The notes under the pieces: model-generated
The model's database searches: none
What the model was told of the DNA's origin: nothing
What the model saw: only the letters and a program-made list of their open reading frames with translations
Assembly: GCF_905171765.1 (NCBI RefSeq)
Contig: NC_053394.1
Span: 160,403,256-160,467,255, forward strand
Length of the DNA stretch: 64,000 nt
Origin: Bufo bufo
Lineage: Eukaryota; Chordata; Amphibia; Anura; Bufonidae
Direction of reading: 5' to 3'
Shown: piece by piece, positions 32,066 through 43,957 of the stretch
Numbering within the stretch: position 1 is the first letter of the stretch
Layout: every line of letters starts with the position of its first letter
Program-made: the position numbers and the translations under genes

Positions 32066-32616
32066 TATATCACGAAAACATAACCCCTTTAAGTTGGACT
32101 AACCATACTCAATGCATTCTGCTCCAGTTCACCAGTCATTACATTCACACATAGAAAGTTTCATTCAATTCCAACAACTCCTTGATACGTTACTCTGGTT
32201 AACGAGTGTACATTAAGATCTACTAGACACATTTACTTGCAGACCTTTGGTTTATGTGTCCAAAGAAAATGACTCAACTTCTGCTTCCGATTAGTTGGCA
32301 GGCTGTGCATCACACCATAGTAATGTCAGTCTCCCACAACTCCCTCAAAACTTGTGTTACCTGCAGTGAAAGAAAGCAAGTACAGCTTCTGTGCATGCAC
32401 AGATGAGCAGGTACACATGCTGCAATGAAGAGGGATACAAGGAGATGCATTGTAAAACAGTAGGTGCAGCTCTCCACCTGCGTGCCCACCGGTGATGCAG
32501 GTGGAAGTTCCCTACAGCAAATGCTTTTATAAAGTGCAAAGTGATTGGGGGGGGGGGGGGGGGAATTCACCAACTTTTTAATGACATTTTCTGAGATTAC
32601 ATTTAATGACCTATAT

Positions 32617-33581
32617 CAGGGGTGGCCAACCTTACAGGCACAAAGAGCCAGAAAAAAAAATCGTATGACTGCCAGGAGCCACAAGTTTTCCGTTTACACA
32701 AATATGCGTGCACACGACAGTATTACTGCAATTGAGTTATCAAACATTTAAAAGTGCATTTAAACCACCTTTGCTACCTGTAATGTAGACAGCTTTAGTG
32801 AGACTTCTGGCAATCTTTGTTTTTCCCAATGTGTTTCAAGATTTCTCAGATGACCGCCCCCATGCTCAGATGACCGCCCCCATGCTCAGATGACCCCCCC
32901 CCCCATGCTCAGATGACCGCCCCCATGCTCAGACGACTGCCCATATGCTCAAACACACTTGGTGTGCTGGGCAGTGGCACCTGTGAAAAAGAAGTAGAGC
33001 AGCAGTGGCAGAGAGACTGAGGCAAGCAGCAGCCATTTCAGTCAGATTAGAGCCAAAGCTGCAGAGTGGCTGTAATCGGAGTAAAATGGCTGCTGCTGGC
33101 CTCAGTGAGTCTCTCTGCCACTGCTGCTCTGAGTGCCCACTGACCTGCTGTCCACCATTAACATTCATTAAAATTTACTATGTAGCTGGAAGCAGGTCCT
33201 CCTTGCTTTCTGTGCCACTTCTTGCCACCCCCATAGCCCCAGCCTGTGGTCTGATGAATCTGGCTGCTGGGCACTGTGGGCAGGCACTGAGAAGACTGGA
33301 GGCGGGCATTAGGTCACTCAGATAGTGGTGTGCGGGTGGGCACATCGGCGGCTGGTGGCGGGGTTAAGCACTGCAGCTTCGCCTTCTCTGCCGGAGGAGG
33401 GGGCGGAGCTGCAGTGAGTGACTGAGTCACGTGCCCGCTCTCGGCGCTCTGAGTCCTATCCACTCTTCCACCTCGTTCCAGCGCTTCAGAGTAATCGCTG
33501 GCCGCACCGCTCCCCTGCAAGCCGCAAATGAAGACTCAAGGAGCCGCATGCGGCTCGCAAGCCGCGGGTTGGCCACCCCTG
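32617..33581. mobile_element. Non-autonomous hAT element, 965 bp
   Basis: Perfect 15-bp inverted ends (caggggtggccaacc) and a perfect 8-bp target duplication, acctatat (32609-32616 and 33582-33589). The left arm of the inverted duplication keeps the empty site at 85-92. The interior has a short tandem block with ccccatgctcagatgac (about 32850-32950) and facing cagcagccatttca-type motifs. No transposase is present. A GC-rich 3' portion surrounds gcatgcggctcgcaagccgc. Confidence 0.95.
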
Positions 33582-33670
33582 ACCTATATGTTTATGTGCA
33601 TAAGATCTTCTTAATGAGCCAGTTATATTAGTGTGAAAACCCGCTTCAACACAAAGATATTTAATCAGCA

Positions 33671-34786
33671 CGGAAAACTCCAGTCCTGTGGGCTGTTCCA
33701 CGCGAGATATGGACGCAGGAGGACCAGCTCTTCACTTCGCTGGAAGACAAAGCCAGTGCTTGGTACTCATGTCACACTTTTAAATAACGCCTGCACACCC
33801 ACCCCTCTTCTACTATGGCGCTCATCAAAATGCTAGTCTCCACCCTGGACAGGCGCAGTCTCTACATTAGTATGTCGGCTGTCCCCACTCCACACACCAT
33901 TATCCTTCCACTATACTCCTTGTGGAAAGTGGTTTTCTTTATGTCTTCGCGACCCTTAGACAGACCTACATAGCACCGATAGGATCGCATAGCATTATAT
34001 TGAATTATGATGTACTGTCTAACACTGACATAATGCTGTAGGTCAGGACGAGAGCCCTCAGACGCACACTGCAAGTTCAATGCACTGTACTCGCTCATGT
34101 GAAACCAGCCTAAGGGCCCATGCACATGTGTATTTTGCGGTCCGGAACAAAACCACACCCCGCGTTGGATCCGTATTTTTTGCAGATCCATTGTAAGAAT
34201 GCCTGTCCTTGTCCGTTTTGCAGACATGTTTTTTTGCAGAACGGAATGCACACAAGTCATTTCAGGTTTTTTTGTGGACTTATTAAAATGAATGGTTCCA
34301 CATAGACCTGTAAAAAAAAAACAGAATGAAAAATTAAATTAAATCTATATCTATATGTCCTTATACTCAGTTTCTGTGGGTGTAGATTTTTTGCAACTCT
34401 GGGTTTGCAGATGTAGCAAACGTGCGAGTCGTGTTGTGGCCCCATTCATTTCTACATGAGTACTGCTACACTGAATACTAACACATTCTAACAACCCATT
34501 GTAGGCAACCATACTGCAGATATGGCCCTCGGTAAAAAGGCGTTTGACACCCGATCTAAATCCATTCAGGGAAGATTAAAAAACATACATACCACCACCT
34601 TTCAAAATATTTTATTTTTCAACAATCCAGGAGAAACCAGTAATAACTATTCACAGCTTATATCTAGTAACAACCTACAGTAACATGGATTGTAAAACTA
34701 TCAGAGGTGCCAATAAAATTCTCTTTAGGACACATGGAGAGTGGCAGTAGGCACATCTACGTACATTACTAGATTCTGACTTTACG
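33671..34786. other. Downstream flank of GSTP, no gene seen
   Basis: Contains a MITE fragment beginning gggcccatgcacatgtgt at about 34110, with tttgcggtccg motifs. No exon or RNA gene is supported. Confidence 0.45.
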
Positions 34787-34787
34787 G

Positions 34788-34793
34788 TTTTAT
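34788..34793 (-). terminator. Polyadenylation signal of GSTP
   Basis: AATAAA on the minus strand, 41 bases past the stop codon at 34834-34836. A very short 3' untranslated region also characterises mammalian GSTP1. Not proven without a transcript. Confidence 0.6.
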
Positions 34794-34833
34794 TGTAGTC
34801 TGGATTCATAACCTTTTCCACTTTCCTCAATTC

Positions 34834-35022
<189 letters not shown>

Positions 35023-35634
35023 CTACAAAGCAATAGGGAAATAATGCAGTTAGATATCACAACTTTAGGAGTCAACGACTTAATGGGTATTCCGGCCCAA
35101 CCAGTTGCTCCGTTCATTTCAGGAGGGTACAGGCCCCCCACCCCCCTGCATTTCTTAATTGTTCAAGTCACCCTGAATTTATGGTCAGTTCGCAGAAAGG
35201 TCTATGAAGAGGGGAACCAGTATGGAGAACATAATACAAGTACTGAGCAGATTTACTGTCAGCTGGACTATTAAACAATGAATGGCCCTGATAAGTGAAG
35301 GAGGCATTTCTCTATCTCTAACATATACATTTCTCCTCCTCACTTGTACTATGGATTTATACAATGAGTTTCCATGGTAACAGACTACAAACAATCATCC
35401 TGCGGTCATACAGTTTCCCATGTGTCCCTTACTTGCTGCTAAAGTACTGGAGCAACAAAGTTGGTTGTGAAGGTGTGCACAGCTTTTAGATCTTTATGAA
35501 CACGAGTATTCCTATGTGGACTTTCCATTTCTTGCAGGCTCTCTAACAGCAGCCTGTGTCAGTGACAGAATTACTTTTTTTTAAATCAATTTTCAGATCA
35601 ATAGCCTGTCAATTAAATAGTCCTAGTATAACTA

Positions 35635-35760
<126 letters not shown>

Positions 35761-35833
35761 CTAAACAAAAAAGGAAACATGAATCTTCTGAAGAGGAAGA
35801 CATTTCTCTGTCAGACTTCTGGGTGTCACTCAC

Positions 35834-35937
35834 ATAGTTCTGATAGATCATCTTCAAATACTTATGCCGAAGATCTTCCACTCCGTCATTAACCATGTCT
35901 ATGAGGCTTGCCTCACGAGGATTTTTCCCATACAGAT
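35834..35937 (-). CDS. gstp1: GSTP exon 5
   Basis: 104 bases after a ttgtag acceptor, with the first two bases completing a codon begun in exon 4. It encodes LYGKNPREASLIDMVNDGVE then DLRHKYLKMIYQNY before a gtgagt donor. It contains the DMVNDGVEDLR block, including the aspartate (Asp98 in human numbering) that contacts glutathione across the dimer. It also has the H-site tyrosine in KMIY (human Tyr108). Confidence 0.95.
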
Positions 35938-36259
35938 CTACAACCCAATCATAGTTCGGAATTAGTAAATATATGCAGAGGGATCCAAATGCTCAATACA
36001 TGAAAGAATAAAAGAAGCTCTGACACCTGAGTTGCTCCTGATCCCCCCAGTCGTGTGGATTAAAACATCTGGCAACAGGGTGGGGGAAACAGCCAATAGC
36101 AGGCCATGACGGGGACTAGCCTCCCTAGAGTCACCAGGAGATGCAGCTGTGCGGGGGATCAGGAGCGGCGCAGGTGCTGGGGAGGTGGGCAAGTATAATC
36201 TATACGAGGGGCCTGGGCATAGGGGGGGGGCATATGTTAGACTTTGTATAACCCCTTTA

Positions 36260-36358
<99 letters not shown>

Positions 36359-36606
36359 CTACAAGGAGAAAAGACAAGGAACTGTAAGATAGTTTGACAG
36401 CACTGAATGTGTTAACTACAGCAAAATTCCTGGCATCGATGGGATCTGATTGATGCAGAAGACAACAAAAAAAAAACCTGTGTAAAGAGTACTGGTCAGG
36501 TCCCCACATCCACAGTGATGAAAGCGCTCCTTCCATGCATACAATCAATAGGGATGAACGTAGGGAAAATAGAGGAAACATGGGTACTGGAAGTGGAGCA
36601 TCTAGG

Positions 36607-36755
36607 GCAGGGGACAGGAACCTTCAGCATGCCAGCTGTTGTGAAACTACAACTCCCAGCATGCTCCAATCATTTCTATGAGAGTTCTGAGAAGAGTAGA
36701 GGAAGCATGCATGCTGGGAGTTGTAGTTCCACAACAGCTGGAGTCTCCCTACTCC
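36607..36755. mobile_element. hAT-type MITE related to the one at 13057
   Basis: A foldback with caactcccagcatgc on one arm and gcatgctgggagttgtag on the other, preceded by tctagggcagggg as at 13050. The ends are more diverged than the 13057-13214 copy and the target duplication is not clear. It lies in the intron upstream of GSTP exon 4. Confidence 0.7.
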
Positions 36756-36759
36756 TGGT

Positions 36760-37269
36760 TTATAGTATAAGGACAGGAAGGAACACAGGAGAGGTGAGAA
36801 TTGATGACCAAACCTAATGATAAGCAGGGTGTTCTAGTGGTGATAAATAAGGGCCTTAGACTGAGAACATACTATATTTATTTACATTTAAAAAAAATTA
36901 CATAAAATTACTCAATTAACCACATTCTGGAACGTCCTTTCAGAGATGGCAGCTGCCGAGCGGGTGGCCTGCTGTCAGTGACAGCAGGACACCCCAGAGA
37001 GCAGGCAGGGACCATTCCTGTAGGTCCCTGCCTTCTAGATCACTGTATACACAGCACTCAACGAGTCCTGTCCAGGCCCGGTGGTGATGTGACTGTCAGG
37101 GGAGTGCAGGAGCTGACGGGTCTTCCACAGATCACGATCAGCCCTGCACTGAGGCCATGACGAACTTGGTCTATAGGGCAGGCAAATACCAGGTGGAACA
37201 CCTTACCTTCCTTATGGTGGGGGTGATCAATGCATGGAACCAGTTTGTGGTGGTGAGGGGACAAAAAAC
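36760..37269. other. Intron or flank sequence without a supported exon
   Basis: This stretch was read on the minus strand for GSTP exon 3 (expected to begin with GR-EAMR and include LLADQG and WKEEVV). Nothing of that kind was found. A small inverted motif occurs near 36950-37050. No other gene is supported. Confidence 0.45.
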
Positions 37270-38181
37270 ACAAAACGTATGGTCCCCAGTTTTGCCCCTA
37301 TGGAGAAACCCTAAACTCCCAGAATTGGCTTCTCTCTCAGACTGAGTTCTGGCTGCAGAGGGGGATTAAATACCTCACCCAATTGTATGATGAGGGGGTT
37401 TTAAGACTCTCAGCTCTACAGGCCGAATACAATATACCACGCTCATCCCTCTTTAGGTTTTTCCAACTGAGGCATGTATGCGAGTCTCAATTTGGGGTGG
37501 GCCCTTTGTGGCTGGAATATGGGGAGAGAAAATTGCCAGGCGAGTAGAACATGGTAAAATGGTCTCTGCCTTCTATGGGACACTAATATTCTATCAACCT
37601 TCGCCTATATCTAAAGCTTTCATCAAATGGAAAGAGGATATCACGAATTTAGACCTGCGGCAGGAGAGGGAATTAGCCTCTACATGGAGATCGGTGATTT
37701 GTGCGCGGGATCAGCCGATTCAGGCTAAGTGGATACAGAGTATATTTGACTCCTGTGCGTCTAGCTCGCATATACAAACTCCGATATCTGTACCAGATGT
37801 GGCATTGGCAAGGGAACGTTAATGCACATGATTTGGGAATGTCCAGTTATTGCAGACTTTTGGGAAGACGTGCACAGATCTCAATTCCAGACTGGGTCTC
37901 CCGGCAGTTATATCCCCAGAAGTTAGTCTACTGGGCCTTGTCAACGACATTATTCCTACCAAATACACTACAATCCTTTATAGGTTACCACTATTCTATG
38001 CTAGGAAGTCCATCCTGCTAAATTGGAAGCCTCCAAAGAGTCCCTCCTTATCCCACTGGACTCCACTCATCAATGCAACTTTACCCATGTACAAATTGAC
38101 CTTTGAAGCTAGGGGTACACCAGACAGGTTTGAAAAGATTTGGGGCCTCTGGTTGAGTGCCAACTCTGTATCGGAATAACT
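37270..38181 (+). pseudogene. L1-type LINE, 3' end of ORF2
   Basis: Frames on the plus strand together encode the carboxy-terminal part of an L1 ORF2 protein. There is PLWRNPKLPEL (about 37300), FIKWKEDI (about 37620), a cysteine-containing ...LMHMIWECPVIADFWEDV segment (about 37820), and the terminal RKSILLNWKPPKSPSLSHW and FEKIWGLWL (about 38000-38155). Several frame changes are required. It is a 5'-truncated, inactive copy, and no poly(A) tail is obvious after 38181. Confidence 0.8.
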
Positions 38182-38384
38182 CAGACACAACTCTGGTGTC
38201 TGCAGGTTGCTGCCCGAGTGAATGCGGTGTGAATGTCTGACAGCCTTCGATAGCGATTAATTATATCCAGGACAACTAGGATTAAGAGTTAACGGTGAAA
38301 TGTACGGTTTCAACATCTTAATGCTACATAAAGCCTTCTCCTGACTGTCAGTTAAGGTAGATGAAAGTAATTGTCCTTTTTATT

Positions 38385-38835
38385 CTGTTTTGAATGTTAT
38401 TGTTTTGTTGTTGTAAACTGGGGGGTATACTGAACTCCAGGTGGCAGCCCTACAATCTGCTCTATAGAAGCGGAGGCCCTCTTCCCAGGAAGTAGAGACT
38501 GATCTAGTAGAGTGAGCCCTGAACCCTGATGGCAGAACAGCTCCCTTGGATGAGTTTATGCCAAGTAAATAGCTTGCCTTATCCATCTAGCAATAGTCTG
38601 GGAAGATGCAGCAGAGCCCTTCTTAGCACCCTGAAAGGAAATCAACAAACGGGAAGAGGACCTCCAGGGCTGTGTGACCTGCAGATATTGAATGCAACAT
38701 CTCCGCACATCTAAACAATGGAACTATCTCTTGGGAACGGTGAAAAGAGGAAGACACCTTTGGCAAAAGAAGGATCAGGAGAAATAACCACCCTAGCCAA
38801 GATTTTTAAGTAAGGCTGGTCAATGGAAAGAGCAG
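38385..38835 (-). pseudogene. DIRS tyrosine recombinase fragment
   Basis: The minus strand encodes EIAALSIDQPYLKIL near 38830 (equivalent to EIQALSIREPYLKVL of the intact copy). It then shows FRAHSTRSVSTSWEE (HxxR pair, about 38515) and CRAATWSSV (about 38440), with frame changes between. No RT, gag or terminal repeats are next to it, so it is an isolated relic. Confidence 0.78.
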
Positions 38836-38849
38836 CAATCTCAATAAGG

Positions 38850-39017
38850 CCACTTTCACATGGGTGAGTTTTCAGCACAGGTGCAATGCCTGAGGTGAAC
38901 GCATTGCACCCCCACTGAATCCGGACCCATTCACTTCAATGGGGCTGTTCAGATGAGCGGTGATAGTCACGCATCACTTGTGCATTGCGTGAAAATCGCA
39001 GCATGCTCTATATTCTG
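38850..39017. mobile_element. MITE fragment abutting the gap
   Basis: Typical amphibian foldback sequence (ggccactttcacatgggtg, gcattgcacccccactg, cacttcaatggggctg) running into the N run. Being a common repeat, it could have caused the assembly to break here. Confidence 0.55.
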
Positions 39018-39217
39018 NNNNNNNNNNNNNNNNNNNNNNNNNNNNNNNNNNNNNNNNNNNNNNNNNNNNNNNNNNNNNNNNNNNNNNNNNNNNNNNNNNN
39101 NNNNNNNNNNNNNNNNNNNNNNNNNNNNNNNNNNNNNNNNNNNNNNNNNNNNNNNNNNNNNNNNNNNNNNNNNNNNNNNNNNNNNNNNNNNNNNNNNNNN
39201 NNNNNNNNNNNNNNNNN
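39018..39217. other. Assembly gap of exactly 200 N
   Basis: The round length suggests a placeholder rather than a measured distance. The left edge is MITE sequence and the right edge is in the middle of a hAT transposase ORF, so continuity, order and orientation of the two contigs are not supported by sequence. Confidence 0.99.
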
Positions 39218-39376
39218 GCGGCCAGCGTTTTATCTGAACGCGTATTCAGCACGGCAGGGGGCGTCATTACTGACAAGCGCAGCCGCCTGTCCACAGCCAA
39301 CGTGGACAAGCTGACCTTCATAAAGATGAACCAGGCATGGATCCCACAGGACCTGTCCCTCCCTTGTGCAGAGTAG
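39218..39376 (+). CDS. hAT transposase, C-terminal dimerisation end (partial)
   Basis: The open frame starts at the gap edge and runs 52 codons to TAG: ASVLSERVFSTAGGVITDKR, SRLSTANVDKLTFIKMNQAW and a short tail. The SERVFS-AG---DKRSRL block is the hallmark of the hAT family dimerisation domain (ZBED/Ac type). The rest of the transposase, including the catalytic aspartates, falls in the gap. This fragment has no break. Confidence 0.9.
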   Translation, partial: AASVLSERVFSTAGGVITDKRSRLSTANVDKLTFIKMNQAWIPQDLSLPCAE

Positions 39377-39464
39377 TCCTTATTAACTGCCTAAAACATG
39401 TCTTGTTGTGCTACGGGCCACTTCTTTATTTGATACAAATTTTATGAAACCCACAGTTGAATGA

Positions 39465-42400
39465 AACTCTTCTCTGTCTGGGCGCCGGGGCCTAACCAGA
39501 TGAAAGTGGCCGGTTAAACTAACGGGTGACATGAAGCCATAACCTCTGCCATGCTACCTCTGTCTTCTGTCTGGGTGCTGAGGCCTAAGTCAAATAAAGC
39601 GGTCTTCTGCTGTGCTGGGGGATATGAAGCTAATCTCTGACCTCTCTCCTCTGTCTGGGTCCAAAGGCCTAAATCACTGAAAGAGGCCTTCTCCTGTGGT
39701 GTGTGATATGATGCCAGAATATGTGCTGTGGGGCCTCTCTCCTCTTCCTGGGTGCAGGGGTCAAATAAACTAAATTGTGGCCTACTCCTGTGGTGGTTGA
39801 TATGATGCCTGATTCTCTGATGTGGAACCTCTCTCCTCTGTTTGGGTGAAGGGGTTAAAGTAACTAAATGGTGGCTTCTCCTGTGGTGGCTGATATGATG
39901 CCAGAATATGTGCTGTGGGGCCTCTCTCCTCTTCCTGTGTGCAGGGGTCAAAGTAACTCAATCGTGGCTTCTCCTGTGGTGGCTGATATGATGCCAGAAT
40001 ATGTGCTGTGGGGCCTCTCTCCTCTTCCTGGGTGCAGGGGTCAAAGTAACTCAATCGTGGCTTCTCCTGTGGTGGCTGATATGATGCCAGAATATGTGCT
40101 GTGGTGCCTCTCTCCTCTTCCTGGGTGAAGGGGTCAAAGTAACTAAATGGTGGCTTCTCCTGTGGTGGCTGATATGATGCCAGAATATGTGCTGTGGTGC
40201 CTCTCTCCTCTTCCTGGGTGCAGGGGTCAAAGTAACTAAATGGTGGCTTCTCCTGTGGTGGCTGATATGATGCCAGAATATGTGCTGTGGTGCCTCTCTC
40301 CTCTTCCTGGGTGCAGGGGTCAAAGTAACTAAATGGTGGCTTCTCTTGTGGTGGCTGATATGATGCCAGAATATGTGCTGTGGGGCCTCTCTCCTCTTCC
40401 TGGGTGCAGGGGTCAAAGTAACTCAATGGTGGCTTCTCCTGTGGTGGTTAGTATGATGCCAGAATATGTGCTGTGGGGCCTCTCTCCTCTTCCTGGGTGC
40501 AGGGGTCAAAGTAACTCAATCGTGGCTTCTCCTGTGGTGGCTGATATGATGCCAGAATATGTGCTGTGGTGCCTCTCTCCTCTTCCTGGGTGCAGGGGTC
40601 AAAGTAACTAAATGGTGGCTTCTCCTGTGGTGGCTGATATGATGCCAGAATATGTGCTGTGGGGCCTCTCTCCTCTTCCTGGGTGCAGGGGTCAAAGTAA
40701 CTCAATGGTGGCTTCTCCTGTGGTGGTTAGTATGATGCCAGAATATGTGCTGTGGGGCCTCTCTCCTCTTCCTGGGTGCAGGGGTCAAAGTAACTCAATC
40801 GTGGCTTCTCCTGTGGTGGCTGATATGATGCCAGAATATGTGCTGTGGTGCCTCTCTCCTCTTCCTGGGTGGAGGGGTCAAAGTAACTAAATGGTGGCTT
40901 CTCCTGTGGTGGCTGATATGATGCCAGAATATGTGCTGTGGTGCCTCTCTCCTCTTCCTGGGTGCAGGGGTCAAAGTAACTAAATGGTGGCTTCTCCTGT
41001 GGTGGCTGATATGATGCCAGAATATGTGCTGTGGTGCCTCTCTCCTCTTCCTGGGTGCGGGGGTCAAAGTAACTCAATGGTGGCTTCTCCTGTGGTGGCT
41101 GATATGATGCCAGAATATGTGCTGTGGTGCCTCTCTCCTCTTCCTGGGTGCAGGGGTCAAAGTAACTAAATGGTGGCTTCTCCTGTGGTGGCTGATATGA
41201 TGCCAGAATATGTGCTGTGGTGCCTCTCTCCTCTTCCTGGGTGCAGGGGTCAAAGTAACTAAATGGTGGCTTCTCCTGTGGTGGCTGATATGATGCCAGA
41301 ATATGTGCTGTGGTGCCTCTCTCCTCTTCCTGGGTGCAGGGGTCAAAGTAACTAAATGGTGGCTTCTCCTGTGGTGGCTGATATGATGCCAGAATATGTG
41401 CTATGGGGCCTCTCTCCTCTTCCTGGGTGCAGGGGTCAAAGTAACTCAATGGTGGCTTCTCCTGTGGTGGTTAGTATAATGCCAGAATATGTGCTGTGGG
41501 GCCTCTCTCCTCTTCCTGGGTGCAGGGGTCAAAGTAACTCAATCGTGGCTTCTCCTGTGGTGGCTGATATGATGCCAGAATATGTGCTGTGGTGCCTCTC
41601 TCCTCTTCCTGGGTGCAGGGGTCAAAGTAACTAAATGGTGGCTTCTCCTGTGGTGGCTGATATGATGCCAGAATATGTGCTGTGGGGCCTCTCTCCTCTT
41701 CCTGGGTGCAGGGGTCAAAGTAACTCAATGGTGGCTTCTCCTGTGGTGGTTAGTATGATGCCAGAATATGTGCTGTGGGGCCTCTCTCCTCTTCCTGGGT
41801 GCAGGGGTCAAAGTAACTCAATCGTGGCTTCTCCTGTGGTGGCTGATATGATGCCAGAATATGTGCTGTGGTGCCTCTCTCCTCTTCCTGGGTGCAGGGG
41901 TCAAAGTAACTAAATGGTGGCTTCTCCTGTGGTGGCTGATATGATGCCAGAATATGTGCTGTGGTGCCTCTCTCCTCTTCCTGGGTGCAGGGGTCAAAGT
42001 AACTAAATGGTGGCTTCTCCTGTGGTGGCTGATATGATGCCAGAATATGTGCTGTGGTGCCTCTCTCCTCTTCCTGGGTGCGGGGGTCAAAGTAACTCAA
42101 TGGTGGCTTCTCCTGTGGTGGCTGATATGATGCCAGAATATGTGCTGTGGGGCCTCTCTCCTCTTCCTGGGTGCAGGGGTCAAAGTAACTCAATGGTGGC
42201 TTCTCCTGTGCTGATTGATATAAAGCTGATGGTTGTGCCATCTGACATGGTTGCCAGGGTCTGATTCAATAGGGGCCTACTCCTGTGGTGGGTGATCTAA
42301 ATGCCTGATTCTCTGCTGTGAAACCTCTCTCCTCCGTCTGGGTGTAGGGGTCAAAGTCTTTCAAAGTCGCCTTCTCCTGTGCTGATTGATATGAAGCTGA

Positions 42401-43665
42401 TGGTTGTGCCATCTGACATGGTTGCCGGGGTCCCATTAAATTGTGGCCTACTCCTGTGGTGGCTGATATGATGCCAGAATATGTGCTGTGGGGCCTCTCT
42501 CCTCTTCCTGGGTGCAGGGGTCAAATAAACTAAATTGTGGCCTACTCCTGTGGTGGTTGATATGATGCCTGATTCTCTGATGTGGAACCTCTCTCCTCTG
42601 TTTGGGTGAAGGGGTCAAAGTAACTAAATGGTGGCTTCTCCTGTGGTGGCTGATATGATGCCAGAATATGTGCTGTGGTGCCTCTCTCCTCTTCCTGGGT
42701 GCGGGGGTCAAAGTAACTCAATGGTGGCTTCTCCTGTGGTGGCTGATATGATGCCAGAATATGTGCTGTGGTGCCTCTCTCCTCTTCCTGGGTGCGGGGG
42801 TCAAAGTAACTCAATGGTGGCTTCTCCTGTGGTGGCTGATATGATGCCAGAATATGTGCTGTGGTGCCTCTCTCCTCTTCCTGGGTGCAGGGGTCAAAGT
42901 AACTAAATGGTGGCTTCTCCTGTGGTGGTTGATATGATGCCTGATTCTCTGCTGTGAAACCTCTCTCCTCCATCTGGGTGTAGGGGTCAAAGTCTTTCAA
43001 AGTCGCCTTCTCCTGTGCTGATTGATATAAAGCTGATGGTTGTGCCATCTGACATGGTTGCCAGGGTCTGATTCAATGGGGGCCTACTCCTGTGGTGGGT
43101 GATCTAAATGCCTGATTCTCTGCTGTGAAACCTCTCTCCTCCGTCTGGGTGTAGGGGGTCAAAGTCTTTCAAAGTCGCCTTCTCCTGTGCTGATTGATAT
43201 GAAGCTGATGGTTGTGCCATCTGACATGGTTGCCGGGGTCCCATTAAATTGGGGCCTACTCCTGTGGTGGGTGATCTAAATGCCTGATTCTCTGCTTTGA
43301 AACCTCTCTCCTCCGTCCGGGTGTAGGGGTCAAAGTCTGTCAAAGTCGCCTTCTCCTGTGCTGATTGATATAAAGCTTATGCTTGTGCCATCTGACATGG
43401 TTGCCGGGGTCTGATTCAATGGTGGCCTACTCCTGTGGTGGGTGATCTAAATGCCTGATTCTCTGCTGTGTAACCTCTCTCCTCCGTCTGGGTGTAGGGG
43501 TCAAAGTAACTAAATGGTGGCCTACTCCTGTGGTGGGTGATATGATGCCTGGTTCTCTGCTGTGGGACCTCTCTCCTTTGTCTGGGTGCTGTGGTCAAAA
43601 TAATAGTAAGTGACCTTCTCCATTGGTGGGTGACTTGAAGCCTGATTCTGTGCTATGGGACCTCA
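39465..43665. repeat. 93-bp minisatellite array, about 45 units
   Basis: Head-to-tail units contain gatatgatgccagaatatg, cctctctcctcttcctggg and ggtcaaagtaact. The unit is 93 bp (31 codons), so several frames on both strands stay open for up to 240 codons. These repetitive frames are a by-product, not evidence of a gene. Central units (about 39660-42200) are nearly identical. Units at both edges are diverged, as expected from homogenisation in the middle. A 1023-bp block (11 units) is duplicated (about 40333-41355 and 41356-42378, marked by the variant ttagtatgatgcc at 40447, 40726, 41749 and its relative at 41470). It lies between the hAT transposase stop and the transposon right end. Confidence 0.95.
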
Positions 43666-43779
43666 CTCCAATTAATATTGTTTAATTTTTATTTATTTTA
43701 TGTTAACTCATCATTTCCCTATCTACATTTGTTTGCAGGGGATTTAACTACATTTTGCTGCCTTTTGCAGCCCTCTAGC

Positions 43780-43957
43780 CCTTTCCGGGTGTGTTTTACA
43801 GCCTTTTTAGTGCCCAAAAGTTCGGGTCCCCATTGACTTCTATGGGGTTCGGGTTCGGGATGAAGTTCGGGTCGAGTTCGGATCCCGAACCCGAACATTT
43901 TTCGAAAGTTCGGCCGAACGCGTCGAACCCGAACATCCAGGTGTTCGCTCAACTCTA
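43780..43957 (+). mobile_element. Right end of the hAT element that carries the minisatellite
   Basis: The terminal sequence is rich in gttcgggttcgg and its complement, and ends gtgttcgctcaactcta. The reverse complement, tagagttgagcgaacac, is a hAT-type terminus. The element cuts into piggyBac-type sequence that resumes at 43958. Its left end is not visible and probably lies in the gap. Confidence 0.7.

Larger units (their letters stand above)
29492..33670 (-). repeat. Right arm of the large inverted duplication
   Basis: This is the reverse-complement partner of the left arm. It contains a Tc1 element (30458-32065) and a hAT element (32617-33581) that the left arm lacks. It lacks the DIRS element of the left arm, keeping the unoccupied site at 32456-32458. 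Its inner end runs through a piggyBac 5' end at TTAA 30158-30161. The similarity stops at about 29492, inside piggyBac sequence. Confidence 0.9.

Noticed and set aside
35133..35274. Open frames on the plus strand across the GSTP exons (for example 34978-35274)
   Set aside because: They are shadows of the real minus-strand exons and adjoining intron sequence.
39514..43598. Long repetitive open frames on both strands in the 93-bp array, up to 240 codons
   Set aside because: They follow from a unit length divisible by three and occur in several frames and both strands. No start context, splice site or family match supports a repeat protein gene.
39218..43957. A CRISPR-like or phage tandem array
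   Set aside because: The units are contiguous 93-bp repeats with no alternating unique spacers, in a eukaryotic context with spliced genes and hAT sequence.
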